From NCBI GenBank assembly GCA_963811905.1, contig CAWETK010000006.1, positions 1-64,000 on the forward strand: a DNA stretch of 64,000 nucleotides, written 5' to 3'. The notes below the pieces were generated by a model. The model was not told the DNA's origin and did not search any database. It was given only the letters and a program-made list of their open reading frames with translations. Origin of the DNA: DATFVA01 sp963811905 (GTDB taxonomy: Bacteria; Bacteroidota; Ignavibacteria; Ignavibacteriales; Ignavibacteriaceae). Position 1 is the stretch's first letter, and each line of letters opens with the position of its first letter. Position numbers and translations under genes: made by a program. Of this stretch, positions 35,352-46,060 are shown piece after piece.

Positions 35352-38300
35352 TTAAAGTTCTTTAACCAGGCCGGAGTATTTTCTTTCGATTTTAAATCCA
35401 AACCTGTAAAAATACTCAGGACGAAAGAACCCGGTAGTAACAAATTTTGCATTATCAGATTTTGACCTGCTTACTAACTCATTCATTAAGCCTTCACTGA
35501 TTCCTTTACGCCTGTAACGGTTGGATACGACTATTTTTTCCATATGAATAGTTTCCTCATCACTCCTGTTGTAGAATAAACCGCCTATGATAAATCCGCG
35601 TTCTGATACGGCAACAAGATACTGATGCTCCGGCCTGAAGTTTACAGTGAGATTTGCCTGGAGAAAAAGCTGATGAAGTTTTGAGATTTCTTTCGGATTG
35701 ACAGGGTTCCTGATGGTGAACATATTTCCGTCATCATCCTGAAGCTGGACAACAAGATTTGGCTGTCCGGCCAGCTCCGATTTCATTTTTAACAGTTCGG
35801 CAGAATCGGAAGGTTTAAGATGCGGATAACCCAAACGTGTTATAAAATAATTTTCTTTTTCATCCAGTTCAAATTCAAAATGAAGTGAGGAAATAAGTTT
35901 TAGTGATTCCTCCTTGGTTATCTTACGATGCCTTTGCTTAGCAGCTAATTCACTTAAAACATCTTTAAATCTCTGGGATGACTCATAGAATACTGATTCA
36001 AGGAAGAACCTTGTCCGTACCGCAGGATATTGTTCTTCAAGATGAAAAAGGTGGTAAGTTTCATAGAGTTCATAAATCATTTCTGCCTGGGCAGCAAGAG
36101 ACGCATCCTTGTTCAGCTGATACCAGCGATGAAATCTTTTTACCGCAAAATAAAGCTGCTTTGGAAGGTATCCATGGTCTCTTACATTACGTAAAAAAGA
36201 CTTAATGCGTTTAATTATTTCATCTTTTCCGTGTATTTCAGAATTCTCAAGTTCTGCTCTGAACTTATTTATCAGACTTATACCATTTTCAGATCCCTCC
36301 GCTTCAATAATTCCCGAAAAGATTGCATTCCATACTGAAGCTTTTTTTATCAGCGGATACCTTTCCTCGGTATTATTTACGAAACTTTCATAAAAATTCA
36401 TAATCATGTTCAGAATACTGTCTGTTTTTTTTCTTTTATAAAAGGAAGTAATAATGCATCCTGTCTGATAATCGTGAGAAGAAACAATAATTCCATCAGG
36501 AGTAATATCTGCAAGCTCCATTTTCATACCGGATAATCTCCAGAACTTAATGTATGCAGCCGTCGCATTCCATACAAAGAACTTCCAGAGGTTCCGGAGC
36601 TTTTCGAAAGTTGCCTCATCATTTCGTTTATATTCCCGGCGGATAAATCTTTCAATTGATTCATCGCCTATAAATTCTTCGGTCCACAAATTATATTTTT
36701 CCCATAACCCGCCGAACTTTGCAGCAAGTTTTTCATCGTTAATTTCTGTTCCTGCAATAACTTTCCATTTTATTTCTTCCTCAATCTCTTCAGCAGATGT
36801 ATTCTTGTTAAGATGTATTGCAATATCAAACCCGCCCTGGAACCTCGTCTGAACTGTTACACGGAAAACAGACCTGTTTTCATTCATGGAATAATTGCTT
36901 ATCCAGATGCCGGAAGGTAATATATTATTCAATGATACGAGGACGCCTCCGCTGAAAAGAAAAATCGCCTCGCGGATAATCTGATTTTCAGTGATTGCTT
37001 TTTTCAGAACAACCTGATCGCTGTCTGATATTTCCTGATCAAATATTAAAACTTCATCCCAGCGATATTCTTCTCCTGTTTCAGGGTCAATAGCTACCCG
37101 CTGAACTTCTCCAAGCCAGGCTGTAAACTGTCTTCTTATATCTAACCTTGATTTTTGAGCAATATCCCTTATATCATTTCTGATTCCATACAACTCCTGC
37201 AGTAAAAAGGTTCGCCTGATCCTTTCAAAACTAAGCGGATGGCTGATACCATAACTTACCAACAGCTTAAAAAGCTGCGGAATAGCAGTTTCGCTCAAAT
37301 CTGTTTGGAGTGCTGCTGATTCAATTTGATTTTGCAGCACAAGTTCTATTTCTTTTAAATTATCACCGCCCCGGCTTACATAATTAATCTCTGTGATTAT
37401 TTCATCATTGAGAAATCTGGAATCCAGCCGGGTGTATAGGTCCAATAGCTTCAGAAAATTATCTTTTCTTAATGTCTGCAGAGCAGCTGAGAACATTTTC
37501 CTTTGGGCTGAGATATTATTCAGCAGTTTGGGACGAAAAGAGATTTCAACAGCAAGTTTGTAATGATTTGAACCTGTATCCTTAAGTATGTTATTGAAAT
37601 ATTTTATTGATTCTTCATTTTCATTTATTAGTTCTGATTGAAGAAGAACGGCAGCATAATGCAGCGCCGAAATTGATATTTCACCGGATTCAAGGATCCC
37701 GGCAAAGTAATCTGCTAATTCTTTCCCGGGACTAACGGGAACGATCCGTTCTATAAATTCGATGTCTTTTTCGGCCTCGGATTTTCTGAACCATCTGAAA
37801 ATTCCCGGTCCGGCAAACTCAACGAGTTGAACATTGCCGAGGAAGTAAAACGGATTTGTCAGGATGTCCTGAAGATCAATCTGCTTTGAATTTATCAGGT
37901 AAGAATAGCTGCCTATCTGAAATACATTTTGTTCCTTATTAAGTATTTTTATTATCAAAGATGATTTGACTTTGGGTATGGAGAGCATATCATCAGCAAG
38001 AATAACATCCCGGCTTAGGGCTCCTTTCTCACGCAAAAACCAGTTGGGTATTTTAACTTCGTGCTTGCCAAGCGGAAGAGACAAATGATCTTTTTTGTAC
38101 ATGGAATTTATGATCAGATCGAAATTCTTTTCTATAATTCTGCGTTTGTAAGTTCCCTTTGGAGTAAGCTCACGGTGTGAGTCGCTAAAAGCCCGGTCAA
38201 TCAATCTGAAGTCCAATATCCTTTCAAAAGGCGCGAGAAAATTATTTACTGTAACTATTATGGAAGAAAAATATTCCTGCCTTTGCTGTTCATCCATATT

Positions 38301-40133
38301 TATAAGCGGAGATGACTCAGACTCAAGATCAGGAAATATCAAAACAGAATTAAATGGACGATGGTCTCCTACGAGAAAAACCTGTTTGACAAATTCAAAA
38401 TCACGAAAGAGATTTTCAATTTTCTGAGGTGCAATAGTCTCCCCTTTTACATTCTTATAAATTTCCTTTTTTCGGTCTATAATTTCAATAAATCCATCTT
38501 TATCCATTCTCATAATATCCCCTGTTGCAAGCCATCCATCATCGTCAAAAGTTTCTTCCGGTTCCTGACCGTAATAATTTATCATCACGTAAGGGCCGCG
38601 AATTAAAATTTCCCCGTCTTCATCAAGCTTAATTTCAATTCCCGGTAATGCTTTCCCGAGTGAATTTTCCCGGTACTCAAACGGCGGGGTCATAGTAATT
38701 CCGCCGGTGGCTTCGGTCATTCCGAATCCGCTCATTAATTCGATTCCGTATCTCTGTAAAAACGTAAAAACATCCGGCGGGAGATAACCGGCAGCAGAAA
38801 TTCCCCATCTGAGCGATCCGCCTGTTATGCCGCTTACAGCCTGCTTAATTTTATCATCGTCATCAGCTTCAATATCAACCCTGGTTGTGATATACTCATA
38901 GAGCTGTATCCACTTTTTAGGAATGGAGATAAAGATCGTCGGTTTAACCAGCTGCATGTTATCTATCATTGTTTCAACAGCAGGATTTTCCATGAAACAA
39001 TACTCAGCACCCCAGAATATCGCCCCGGCCATTTCCAGCCATCTTCCGAATGTATGATAAAGAGGAAGGAATGCAAGGAAACGATCATCTTCACCGATAG
39101 CAGGAATCGCCATTGCACGGCAGAACCTTTTATAGACAATATTTGTATGAGAAAACATTATTCCCTTCGGCTCACCCGTAGTTCCTGATGTATACATAAG
39201 AGTAGCAAGTGAGTCCGGTGTAATTGCCTTATCGTTCTTTATTTTATCACCGGAGGCCATCGCTTTAAATTCTTCAAAGTTGATTACCCAATCTTCAGTA
39301 GCGTTCCCTTTTAACATTACCGCAATCTTCAGATGAGGGACCTGGTGCTTTATCGACCTGATTTTTGCGAGCTGCTTTTCATCATTCACAAAAAGAAAGG
39401 GAGCTTTTGTCTGATTCAGAATAAAGCTGGTGTGTTCAGCAACTGAATTTGCAGGAATCATAACATTCACAATTCCGGAGGTCAAACAGGCAAGATCAAG
39501 AAATGCCATATCTAAACTGTTTTCAAGCAGAAATGCAAAGAATTTACTTTCGCTCTGCAATTCATAAAATAAATGGTGAATGGATGACCGGTAAGCTGAG
39601 ACTATTTCAGATGTTTTCTGCCAGCTGTAATCAATTGTTGAATGATCCTTTATCAGACGAAATAAATTCTTCTTTTTATACTGCTTAACTCTTTGTTCAA
39701 ATAAAATATCAAAAGTGTAGGAACTCTTTATAATGAGGGAATGGCTTAAATTATCCCACCTTCTTTCATCATAGATTTTCTGCAGGAATGACGAATAACG
39801 GAAAAGATTAAGGTAATTATGAATAATGGGAACAAATTTCGGATTGGATTCATCCGGTAATGAAGCAAGATATTCGCCGAAAGAAAAAAACCGGTCTTTA
39901 TCTATCTTTTCCATGAACAAACCGGCGAGACCACTGCTGAATAATCCCTCAAAAATATTCAGCCACATAACTGTTTCAGTATTACTGCTGAAGTGTTTTT
40001 CACTCACTGCACGGCCGAATTCCAGTCCAAGATCGAGAATAAGATCCTCAATCTCGGTGTTTTCAAGTGCAGCTTTACCTGCAAGGAGTTTATCGTTTAT
40101 TTCGGATAAGGATGAAATGGTTTGATTGCTCAT
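35352..40133 (-). CDS. giant AMP-binding (acyl-CoA synthetase-like) protein with C-terminal GNAT domain
   Basis: 1593 aa, cytoplasmic. Residues about 130-680 form an adenylating domain of the long-chain acyl-CoA synthetase type: MYTSGTTGEPKG at 313-324, YHTFGRWLEMAG, SGFGMTEATGG, DGWLATGDIMRMDKDGFIEI and DRKKEIYKNVKGE. The following 800 residues have no family I can name; they look mostly helical with one beta-rich part (VFRVTVQTRFQGGFDIAIHL). The last 100 residues are a GNAT acetyltransferase fold (EKIVVSNRYRRKGISEGLMN with the R-x-x-G-x-G/S acetyl-CoA loop). N-terminal 130 residues are helical. It could activate a fatty acid and transfer an acyl group within one chain (inference). A single gene with neighbours in the same direction but long gaps. 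Confidence 0.85.
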   Translation of the reverse strand: MSNQTISSLSEINDKLLAGKAALENTEIEDLILDLGLEFGRAVSEKHFSSNTETVMWLNIFEGLFSSGLAGLFMEKIDKDRFFSFGEYLASLPDESNPKFVPIIHNYLNLFRYSSFLQKIYDERRWDNLSHSLIIKSSYTFDILFEQRVKQYKKKNLFRLIKDHSTIDYSWQKTSEIVSAYRSSIHHLFYELQSESKFFAFLLENSLDMAFLDLACLTSGIVNVMIPANSVAEHTSFILNQTKAPFLFVNDEKQLAKIRSIKHQVPHLKIAVMLKGNATEDWVINFEEFKAMASGDKIKNDKAITPDSLATLMYTSGTTGEPKGIMFSHTNIVYKRFCRAMAIPAIGEDDRFLAFLPLYHTFGRWLEMAGAIFWGAEYCFMENPAVETMIDNMQLVKPTIFISIPKKWIQLYEYITTRVDIEADDDDKIKQAVSGITGGSLRWGISAAGYLPPDVFTFLQRYGIELMSGFGMTEATGGITMTPPFEYRENSLGKALPGIEIKLDEDGEILIRGPYVMINYYGQEPEETFDDDGWLATGDIMRMDKDGFIEIIDRKKEIYKNVKGETIAPQKIENLFRDFEFVKQVFLVGDHRPFNSVLIFPDLESESSPLINMDEQQRQEYFSSIIVTVNNFLAPFERILDFRLIDRAFSDSHRELTPKGTYKRRIIEKNFDLIINSMYKKDHLSLPLGKHEVKIPNWFLREKGALSRDVILADDMLSIPKVKSSLIIKILNKEQNVFQIGSYSYLINSKQIDLQDILTNPFYFLGNVQLVEFAGPGIFRWFRKSEAEKDIEFIERIVPVSPGKELADYFAGILESGEISISALHYAAVLLQSELINENEESIKYFNNILKDTGSNHYKLAVEISFRPKLLNNISAQRKMFSAALQTLRKDNFLKLLDLYTRLDSRFLNDEIITEINYVSRGGDNLKEIELVLQNQIESAALQTDLSETAIPQLFKLLVSYGISHPLSFERIRRTFLLQELYGIRNDIRDIAQKSRLDIRRQFTAWLGEVQRVAIDPETGEEYRWDEVLIFDQEISDSDQVVLKKAITENQIIREAIFLFSGGVLVSLNNILPSGIWISNYSMNENRSVFRVTVQTRFQGGFDIAIHLNKNTSAEEIEEEIKWKVIAGTEINDEKLAAKFGGLWEKYNLWTEEFIGDESIERFIRREYKRNDEATFEKLRNLWKFFVWNATAAYIKFWRLSGMKMELADITPDGIIVSSHDYQTGCIITSFYKRKKTDSILNMIMNFYESFVNNTEERYPLIKKASVWNAIFSGIIEAEGSENGISLINKFRAELENSEIHGKDEIIKRIKSFLRNVRDHGYLPKQLYFAVKRFHRWYQLNKDASLAAQAEMIYELYETYHLFHLEEQYPAVRTRFFLESVFYESSQRFKDVLSELAAKQRHRKITKEESLKLISSLHFEFELDEKENYFITRLGYPHLKPSDSAELLKMKSELAGQPNLVVQLQDDDGNMFTIRNPVNPKEISKLHQLFLQANLTVNFRPEHQYLVAVSERGFIIGGLFYNRSDEETIHMEKIVVSNRYRRKGISEGLMNELVSRSKSDNAKFVTTGFFRPEYFYRFGFKIERKYSGLVKEL

Positions 40134-40217
40134 TTTTTATTTTTTAGTTAAGTAGAAAGAAAATTGTAAAAGGAATATAATAATTTATTGATGAGAATGT
40201 TGAGGCAGATAGTCGTC

Positions 40218-40249
40218 AAAAAAAAACGTCACGGAATTGTCCGTGACGT
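40218..40249 (-). terminator. rho-independent terminator of the citrate synthase gene
   Basis: 10-bp perfect stem ACGTCACGGA / TCCGTGACGT with a T run on the minus strand, 36 bp past the stop. Confidence 0.92.
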
Positions 40250-40284
40250 CTTTTCAGAGGCTTAATTCTGAGAATAGATTTTTA

Positions 40285-41610
40285 TTATTTTACTGCTTCC
40301 ATTTCTTCTATTCCTGCCATAGCTTCAAGCATAGCAGTTGTAATTGATTTTGGCCTTTCAATCGGATAACCAAGACCTCGGTCCCAGATTATATTTGCAA
40401 CAACTCCGAGTGATCTTCCGATAGCAAATAAAACTGTGTAGAAATCATATTCCTTCAATCCATAGTACCATTGAATAACACCTGATTGTGCATCAACATT
40501 AGGCCATGGATTTTTAGCTTTTCCCTGTTCAACTAATATCGGAGGAACAACTTTGAAAAGCAGATCCACATATTTAAACAACGGGTCGTTCGGTAAATGC
40601 TTTAAGCAGAATTCTCTTTGAGCCATATACCGTGGATCAGTTTTTCTCAGGACTGCGTGACCGAAACCCGGAATAACCTGTCCGCTTTTTAGAGTATCCC
40701 ATACAAATTTCTTCATTTCTTCTTCAGTTGGGATCTTACCTCCCATACTGTCGTAAACGCCCTGAAGCCAGTTTAATACTTCCTGGTTTGCAAGTCCGTG
40801 CAATGGTCCGGCAAGACCATCTACAAGGGCAGATATTGCATAGTAAAGATCGGAGAGAGCACTTGCAACAAGATGTCCTGTATGCGCACTGACATTTCCG
40901 CTTTCGTGATCACTGTGAAGAATGAAATACATTCTGGCCACATCATCGTAAGGTTTCTTAATTCCCATCATATGAGCAAAATTTCCGCCGAGATCAAGAT
41001 TCGGATCTGATTCGATAATATCACCATTTTTATATTTCAGTCGATAAATAAAAGCGGCGATACCGGGGATTTTTGCAAGCAGATTTAATCCATCTTCATA
41101 AGTAGGTGACCAGTAATCATTCTTTTTTAAATTTCCGGTATTGTACTCTTTAACGAATTCTGATTCGCGCTGCATTGATACGATAGCTGCTGAAAACATT
41201 ACCATTGGATGAGAATCTGCCGGCATTGCTCTCAAAATATCATATACATATTTTGGAACGGCCGACCTTTTGCGGAATTCATCTGCAACTTCCTTTACAT
41301 CTTCTTCTGAAGGTATGTCGCCTGTAAGTAAAAAGAAGAAAAAACCTTCAACGTACGGCATTTCACCGCCGGGCACTTTCGGTAGTTTTTCAAGGACTTC
41401 CGGGATTGTTAAACCGCGGAAACGAATTCCTTCATTTGGATCCAGATAAGAAATGTCTGTTACAAGACTTTTAATACCTCTGGCTCCCCCAATAGCCTGC
41501 TCGATAGTCACTTCCCCGATTTTTACGTTACCAAATTCTTTAACTAAGCGCGATGTACGCGGACGCCAGGCTTCGATTTTATCCTGGACTTGTTTTTTCA
41601 ATCGTGACAT
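40285..41610 (-). CDS. gltA: citrate synthase, mitochondrial type
   Basis: 441 aa. Condenses acetyl-CoA and oxaloacetate in the TCA cycle. It follows the eukaryote-like class rather than E. coli GltA: HSDHESGNVSAHTGHL, GPLHGLANQEVLNWL with catalytic His271, GFGHAVLRKTDPR with His318 and WPNVDAQSG with Asp373. Length and all catalytic residues are normal. GGAGGAG-like site (AGGAGGAAAATG on the minus strand) precedes the start, and a strong terminator follows the stop, so it is probably monocistronic. Confidence 0.96.
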   Translation of the reverse strand: MSRLKKQVQDKIEAWRPRTSRLVKEFGNVKIGEVTIEQAIGGARGIKSLVTDISYLDPNEGIRFRGLTIPEVLEKLPKVPGGEMPYVEGFFFFLLTGDIPSEEDVKEVADEFRKRSAVPKYVYDILRAMPADSHPMVMFSAAIVSMQRESEFVKEYNTGNLKKNDYWSPTYEDGLNLLAKIPGIAAFIYRLKYKNGDIIESDPNLDLGGNFAHMMGIKKPYDDVARMYFILHSDHESGNVSAHTGHLVASALSDLYYAISALVDGLAGPLHGLANQEVLNWLQGVYDSMGGKIPTEEEMKKFVWDTLKSGQVIPGFGHAVLRKTDPRYMAQREFCLKHLPNDPLFKYVDLLFKVVPPILVEQGKAKNPWPNVDAQSGVIQWYYGLKEYDFYTVLFAIGRSLGVVANIIWDRGLGYPIERPKSITTAMLEAMAGIEEMEAVK

Positions 41611-41833
41611 TTTCTCCTCCTGAGATAAACATATTGAAATTTTTTAATTCCCCACAGATACGGAAAATTAAACCTATTGTGTACAAATATACAAAGAAAA
41701 AATATTTGTTTGCTTTTAGCAACAAAATAATTGTGATTTTTTCCCACTTCCCTAAAACCGGTAAATGCAGCGCCACAGGCGTAATTTTCTTATAAAAATG
41801 GGTCTATTACAAAGATTTTGCCGGTTTTAAACC

Positions 41834-43810
41834 TCAGGCAGGTATATTTTCTAAAAACTGAAGGCTGAATGTAAAAATTGATCCCTTTCCGGGTTCACTT
41901 GTCACGGAGATTTCACCACCGTTTTTTTCAACAAATTCTTTAGCCAGGATTAAACCAAGTCCTGTCCCTTCTTCCTCATTTGTTCCCGGTTTTGATTTTT
42001 TTGAAACGATATCAAATACGGTGTCGAGTGTGTCTTTATCCATCCCAACCCCGTTATCAGTAACCGATATCAAAAGTCTGCTGCCTTCTGGTTTAGCGGA
42101 GACTTTAATTATGCCTCCATTCTGGGTGAATTTAATTGAGTTGGTCAATAGGTTACGGATTACGGAATTTATCATATCTTCCTCAGCAAGGACTTTATAA
42201 TGGTTCCCGATATTATTTTCCATTTTAATTTCTTTTTGCCGGGCAGAGACCGCAAGCAGTTCCAGGTTCTCATCAACAAGTTTCTTTATACTAATTTCTT
42301 TCGGCTCAATCTTAATTAAGCCAAGATAGAACCGGGAAAACTCGAGCAGATCATTCAGGAGGTTGTATATGTGTCTCGTCGATTCATAGACCGAACCTAT
42401 AAAAATATCCCGCTCATCGGAGCTCAGGTCATCCATTTCGTTCTTTAATATTTCCGTATAGCCCATTAAGGAATTAAAAGGACTCTTAAGATCGTGCGAT
42501 ATCAGGGATAGGAATTTATCTTTTGTCTCATTAAGCCTTTTCAGTGTTTCTGTATATTCTTTTCTTTCTTCTTCAATCTGTTTCTTTTCAACTGCCCTTG
42601 ACAGGGGGAATATTATGTTATTCAGGAATTCCTTCTCTTTTTCACCTATTAGATTCTCTCTATAGTATTCTTTTATTACAATTGCTCCGAGTTTATTATC
42701 GTGCACCTGGAGCGGAACACCAAGCCAGCTTTTCAGAGGAGGGCAAGCGGTTTCTACTCTGCCTGAAGCAATGAGTTCATCAATATCACTTTGTTTAAGC
42801 AGCAGTATTCTGCCGAGGTTTATGACATATTCTGTGAGCCCCATATTAAATTTTCTTTCTTTCAGAGGCGGTTCAATCTGGTCGTGGTAATAAGGAAAAG
42901 TAAGGCACTCTTTTTCGTCATCATAAAAAGCGAAGTAAATATTATTAACAGGGATATAACCTGACAGGATTTTGTGGAATACTTCATACAATTCCTCAAG
43001 AGATGTGGTGCTGTTGGCTGCCTGCAGAAGCTTTAATGAAGCCTGCTGGATTTTTTCCTTTTTGTTGATCTCGGTGATATCCCTGATCACGATCTGTGTA
43101 GCGGGATTATCCAGGTAAAGCGTAGGTATCGCTGCGAACTCAACGTCTATTACCCTGCCGTCAAGAGTCCTGAGCTGTTCATCCCGGCCTTCAACGACCT
43201 CACCCTGCTTAAATATTCTCTGCATCCTTTCCCGTATGAGGTTTACATATTCTTCCTGGATAAAATCAAAAATGTATTTATTCCTGAGTTCGTCTTCAGA
43301 TTGTGCCCCGAACAACTTAACAGCATATGGATTGGCATAGACGATTTTCCTACCGGATATAATACCAATCGCCACTGGTGATTTTTCAACAAGCCGTCTG
43401 TATCTTTCTTCATTTTCCTTCAGCTTTCTGTCGAGCTTGTGTTTATAGAGGGCCATCTCAATAGTGGATGTAAGGTTTTTTTCATCGAAAGGCTTCAATA
43501 TATAGCCGAACGGCTGTGTAAGCTTGGCCTGTGACAGAGTACTCTCATTTGCAAAGGCGGTAAGATAAATTACAGGAAGATCAACGTGATTTCTAATTTC
43601 CAGAGCCGCATCAATTCCTGTCATCTCTCCGTCAAGCATTATATCCATAAGTATAAGATCAGGATGGGAGGTTATGGCTCTATCTATAGCTTTTTCACCT
43701 GAACGAACAATTTCTGTTATTTCGTACCCGAGATTCTCCAATGTCTTTTTCAGGTCTATAGCTACAATGCTCTCATCTTCAACGATGAGAATTTTCACTT
43801 TTTCGTTCAT
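41834..43810 (-). CDS. hybrid sensor kinase: receiver-PAS-GAF-HisKA-HATPase
   Basis: 658 aa, soluble. N-terminal receiver with phospho-acceptor Asp56 (DLILMDIML) and Lys106 (YILKP), a PAS domain (about 130-250), a GAF domain (about 265-410), HisKA with His439 in SLISHDLKSPFNSLMGYTEI, and HATPase (NLLTNSIKFTQNGG, EEGTGLGLILAKEFVEKNGG). A receiver placed before the kinase suggests it is itself controlled by another kinase. The gene 95 bp upstream encodes a paralogue without the receiver that could be its partner (inference). Confidence 0.93.
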   Translation of the reverse strand: MNEKVKILIVEDESIVAIDLKKTLENLGYEITEIVRSGEKAIDRAITSHPDLILMDIMLDGEMTGIDAALEIRNHVDLPVIYLTAFANESTLSQAKLTQPFGYILKPFDEKNLTSTIEMALYKHKLDRKLKENEERYRRLVEKSPVAIGIISGRKIVYANPYAVKLFGAQSEDELRNKYIFDFIQEEYVNLIRERMQRIFKQGEVVEGRDEQLRTLDGRVIDVEFAAIPTLYLDNPATQIVIRDITEINKKEKIQQASLKLLQAANSTTSLEELYEVFHKILSGYIPVNNIYFAFYDDEKECLTFPYYHDQIEPPLKERKFNMGLTEYVINLGRILLLKQSDIDELIASGRVETACPPLKSWLGVPLQVHDNKLGAIVIKEYYRENLIGEKEKEFLNNIIFPLSRAVEKKQIEEERKEYTETLKRLNETKDKFLSLISHDLKSPFNSLMGYTEILKNEMDDLSSDERDIFIGSVYESTRHIYNLLNDLLEFSRFYLGLIKIEPKEISIKKLVDENLELLAVSARQKEIKMENNIGNHYKVLAEEDMINSVIRNLLTNSIKFTQNGGIIKVSAKPEGSRLLISVTDNGVGMDKDTLDTVFDIVSKKSKPGTNEEEGTGLGLILAKEFVEKNGGEISVTSEPGKGSIFTFSLQFLENIPA

Positions 43811-43905
43811 AGTTTAAGAGTTTAAGCAGAATTAATATAAAGTAAAATTTAATAGGATAATAATACTCCTGTGTGATAAAGAAATTATGATATTAGTAAG
43901 GGTTT

Positions 43906-45912
43906 TTAAGACTGATCAGAAACAGGCAATGTAAAAGAGAAACTGGTACCCTGATTTATTTTACTTTTAACTTCAATTCTGCCGCCGTTCTTTTCAACAA
44001 ATTCCTTCACAATCAACAGTCCCAGCCCTGTCCCGTATTCTCTCTCTGTACCAGGAGTACTTATTATTTCCTCAGAAAGAATTTTTTCAAGTTCGCTTCT
44101 GCTCATACCTATCCCGTTATCCTCGATCGTGACCTTTACATGTGTGGCTTCATCAAAGAAAGGAATGACTTCAGTTTTGATCTTCACCTCTCCGCCCCGT
44201 TGGGTAAATTTGATGGAATTCGAAATTATATTCTGCACGGTCGAGTTGAGCATATCTTCATCAGCAAATACAAAAACATCCGCCTTAAAATCAGCGGAGA
44301 GTGAGATCTCTTTACGTATAGCATTTCCCTTCAGCAGGTTCAGGTTCTTTTTTAACAGGTTTGTAAGATTGACTTCAACCGGCTGAAAATCAATCCTGCC
44401 GACCTGGAACCGTGAATACTGAAGGAGGTTATTGGTCATTCCATAAAGATTTTTCGATGCTTCATATATTACATTGAGATATTCTTTTACTTCGTCATGA
44501 GTTAAACTGTCATATTCAGTGGTCAGTATTTCAGAGAAACCAAGCAAGGAATTAAAAGGACTCCTCAGATCGTGCGAAATCAATGAGAAGAGCTTGTCTT
44601 TCGAAGTGTTAAGCTGACTTAATTTGAGGATTAACTCTTTCCTTTCCTGCTCAACAATTTTTCTTTCAATCGCCCGGGATATCGGGTAGGATACTACTTC
44701 AAGAATCTGTTTTTCCTTTTCGGTGTAAGTATCTTCATTTTCATAATCCTGCACCACAAGTGCTCCCATTGTGTGGTCGCGGATCTTTAACGGGATACCC
44801 AGCCATATGGCCGACTGCGTTCCTACAACCTCAGTTTCTCCTTCTGCAACAAGTTCGTTATCCCTTTCCCTGGTAATTAATTCGGCTTTCCCCGACCTTA
44901 AAATATATTCTGTAAGCCCCCTTCCGAATTTCATCGGCGGAGCATCCTTATCGTATTTGTCTATGAAATAGGGAAATGTGATCAGGTCATTCTGTTCATC
45001 GTATAATGCAATGTAGAAGTTCTCTGCCAGCATAAGCTCGCTGATCCCCGAATGAATAAAATGAAAGAGTTCCTCAATATCGCTTTCAGCATTTGAATTC
45101 TGGATGATTCTGAACACGACTTCCTGGATTTTTTCTTCTCTCTTTTTTTCGGTGACATCAAGACCAAGAGACATTATCCTGACGATCTTCCCTGTCTCAT
45201 CGCGCAGAACAGCATTATTGTACTGGATTATCTTAGGTTCGCCTGACTTTGAAATGAGAACAATCTCCCTATCCTGCGGAGGAGGGATAATTTCACGGAA
45301 GGTTTTTTCTATATTTTCTCTTAACCCCCGTTTAAGGTTATCGGGCACGAGCGCTGTCCATTCTTTCCCCAGGATTTCACCCTGTTCAATGCCCACCAGA
45401 TCGCACGCTTTTTTATTTATCATGCGTATCCTCTGATCCTCATCAATAACGAGTATCAGAAGATTTGCCAGATCGAATACTGTTTCTAAATTCTCATTCG
45501 AATATTTAAATTTTTCAACCAGGTTGTCTGCCTCAGTGTATTTCTTCAGCATTCCTACACTGAACAGGTTATTTCCGAATGCATCTATAAAACGCGTGGC
45601 TTTATCCTGCAGCCAGGTTTCTCTTCCGTCTTTTGTAATTACTAAATATTTAGCAGAATAATGCCTGGCCTCCCTGCCGTTAAGATCGGTTTCCTGTGAG
45701 GCGAAATCATCGGAAGTAATCTCAGATACTTCCTTTACAATAGATTCAAATCCTATATCGTTAATCTCAGCACATGTATAGCCTGCCAGATTAAAAATTC
45801 CTGAGCTGATAAATTCATATTTCCCCGTTTGATGATTTAAATGGTAAATTACCGACAATTCGGTAAGATTAAATTCCGATTCCTTAATCGTAGATTTTCC
45901 GAAAGGCTTCAA
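43906..45912 (-). CDS. soluble sensor kinase: PAS-PAS-GAF-HisKA-HATPase
   Basis: 668 aa with no membrane segment. Two PAS regions (about 20-120 and 140-255), a GAF domain (about 265-420), HisKA with His447 in SLISHDLRSPFNSLLGFSEI, and HATPase (NIISNSIKFTQRGG, DNGIGMSRSELEK, GTGLGLLIVKEFVEKNGG). The GAF to HATPase part closely resembles that of the neighbouring hybrid kinase, so they arose by duplication. No helix-turn-helix output is nearby. Signal unknown. Confidence 0.92.
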   Translation of the reverse strand: MKPFGKSTIKESEFNLTELSVIYHLNHQTGKYEFISSGIFNLAGYTCAEINDIGFESIVKEVSEITSDDFASQETDLNGREARHYSAKYLVITKDGRETWLQDKATRFIDAFGNNLFSVGMLKKYTEADNLVEKFKYSNENLETVFDLANLLILVIDEDQRIRMINKKACDLVGIEQGEILGKEWTALVPDNLKRGLRENIEKTFREIIPPPQDREIVLISKSGEPKIIQYNNAVLRDETGKIVRIMSLGLDVTEKKREEKIQEVVFRIIQNSNAESDIEELFHFIHSGISELMLAENFYIALYDEQNDLITFPYFIDKYDKDAPPMKFGRGLTEYILRSGKAELITRERDNELVAEGETEVVGTQSAIWLGIPLKIRDHTMGALVVQDYENEDTYTEKEKQILEVVSYPISRAIERKIVEQERKELILKLSQLNTSKDKLFSLISHDLRSPFNSLLGFSEILTTEYDSLTHDEVKEYLNVIYEASKNLYGMTNNLLQYSRFQVGRIDFQPVEVNLTNLLKKNLNLLKGNAIRKEISLSADFKADVFVFADEDMLNSTVQNIISNSIKFTQRGGEVKIKTEVIPFFDEATHVKVTIEDNGIGMSRSELEKILSEEIISTPGTEREYGTGLGLLIVKEFVEKNGGRIEVKSKINQGTSFSFTLPVSDQS

Positions 45913-46060
45913 CTATCTTTCCTTCTTTCTGAGTCAATAGAATTAGTATCAATTATTGTGCTAATTTAGATTTTAGTTTTTTGGTCTATTATCTTCTTCC
46001 TTGAGTCAAAATTTTTCGTTTAAAATTAATGATTACGATAAATATAGTAAACGCAGATTC

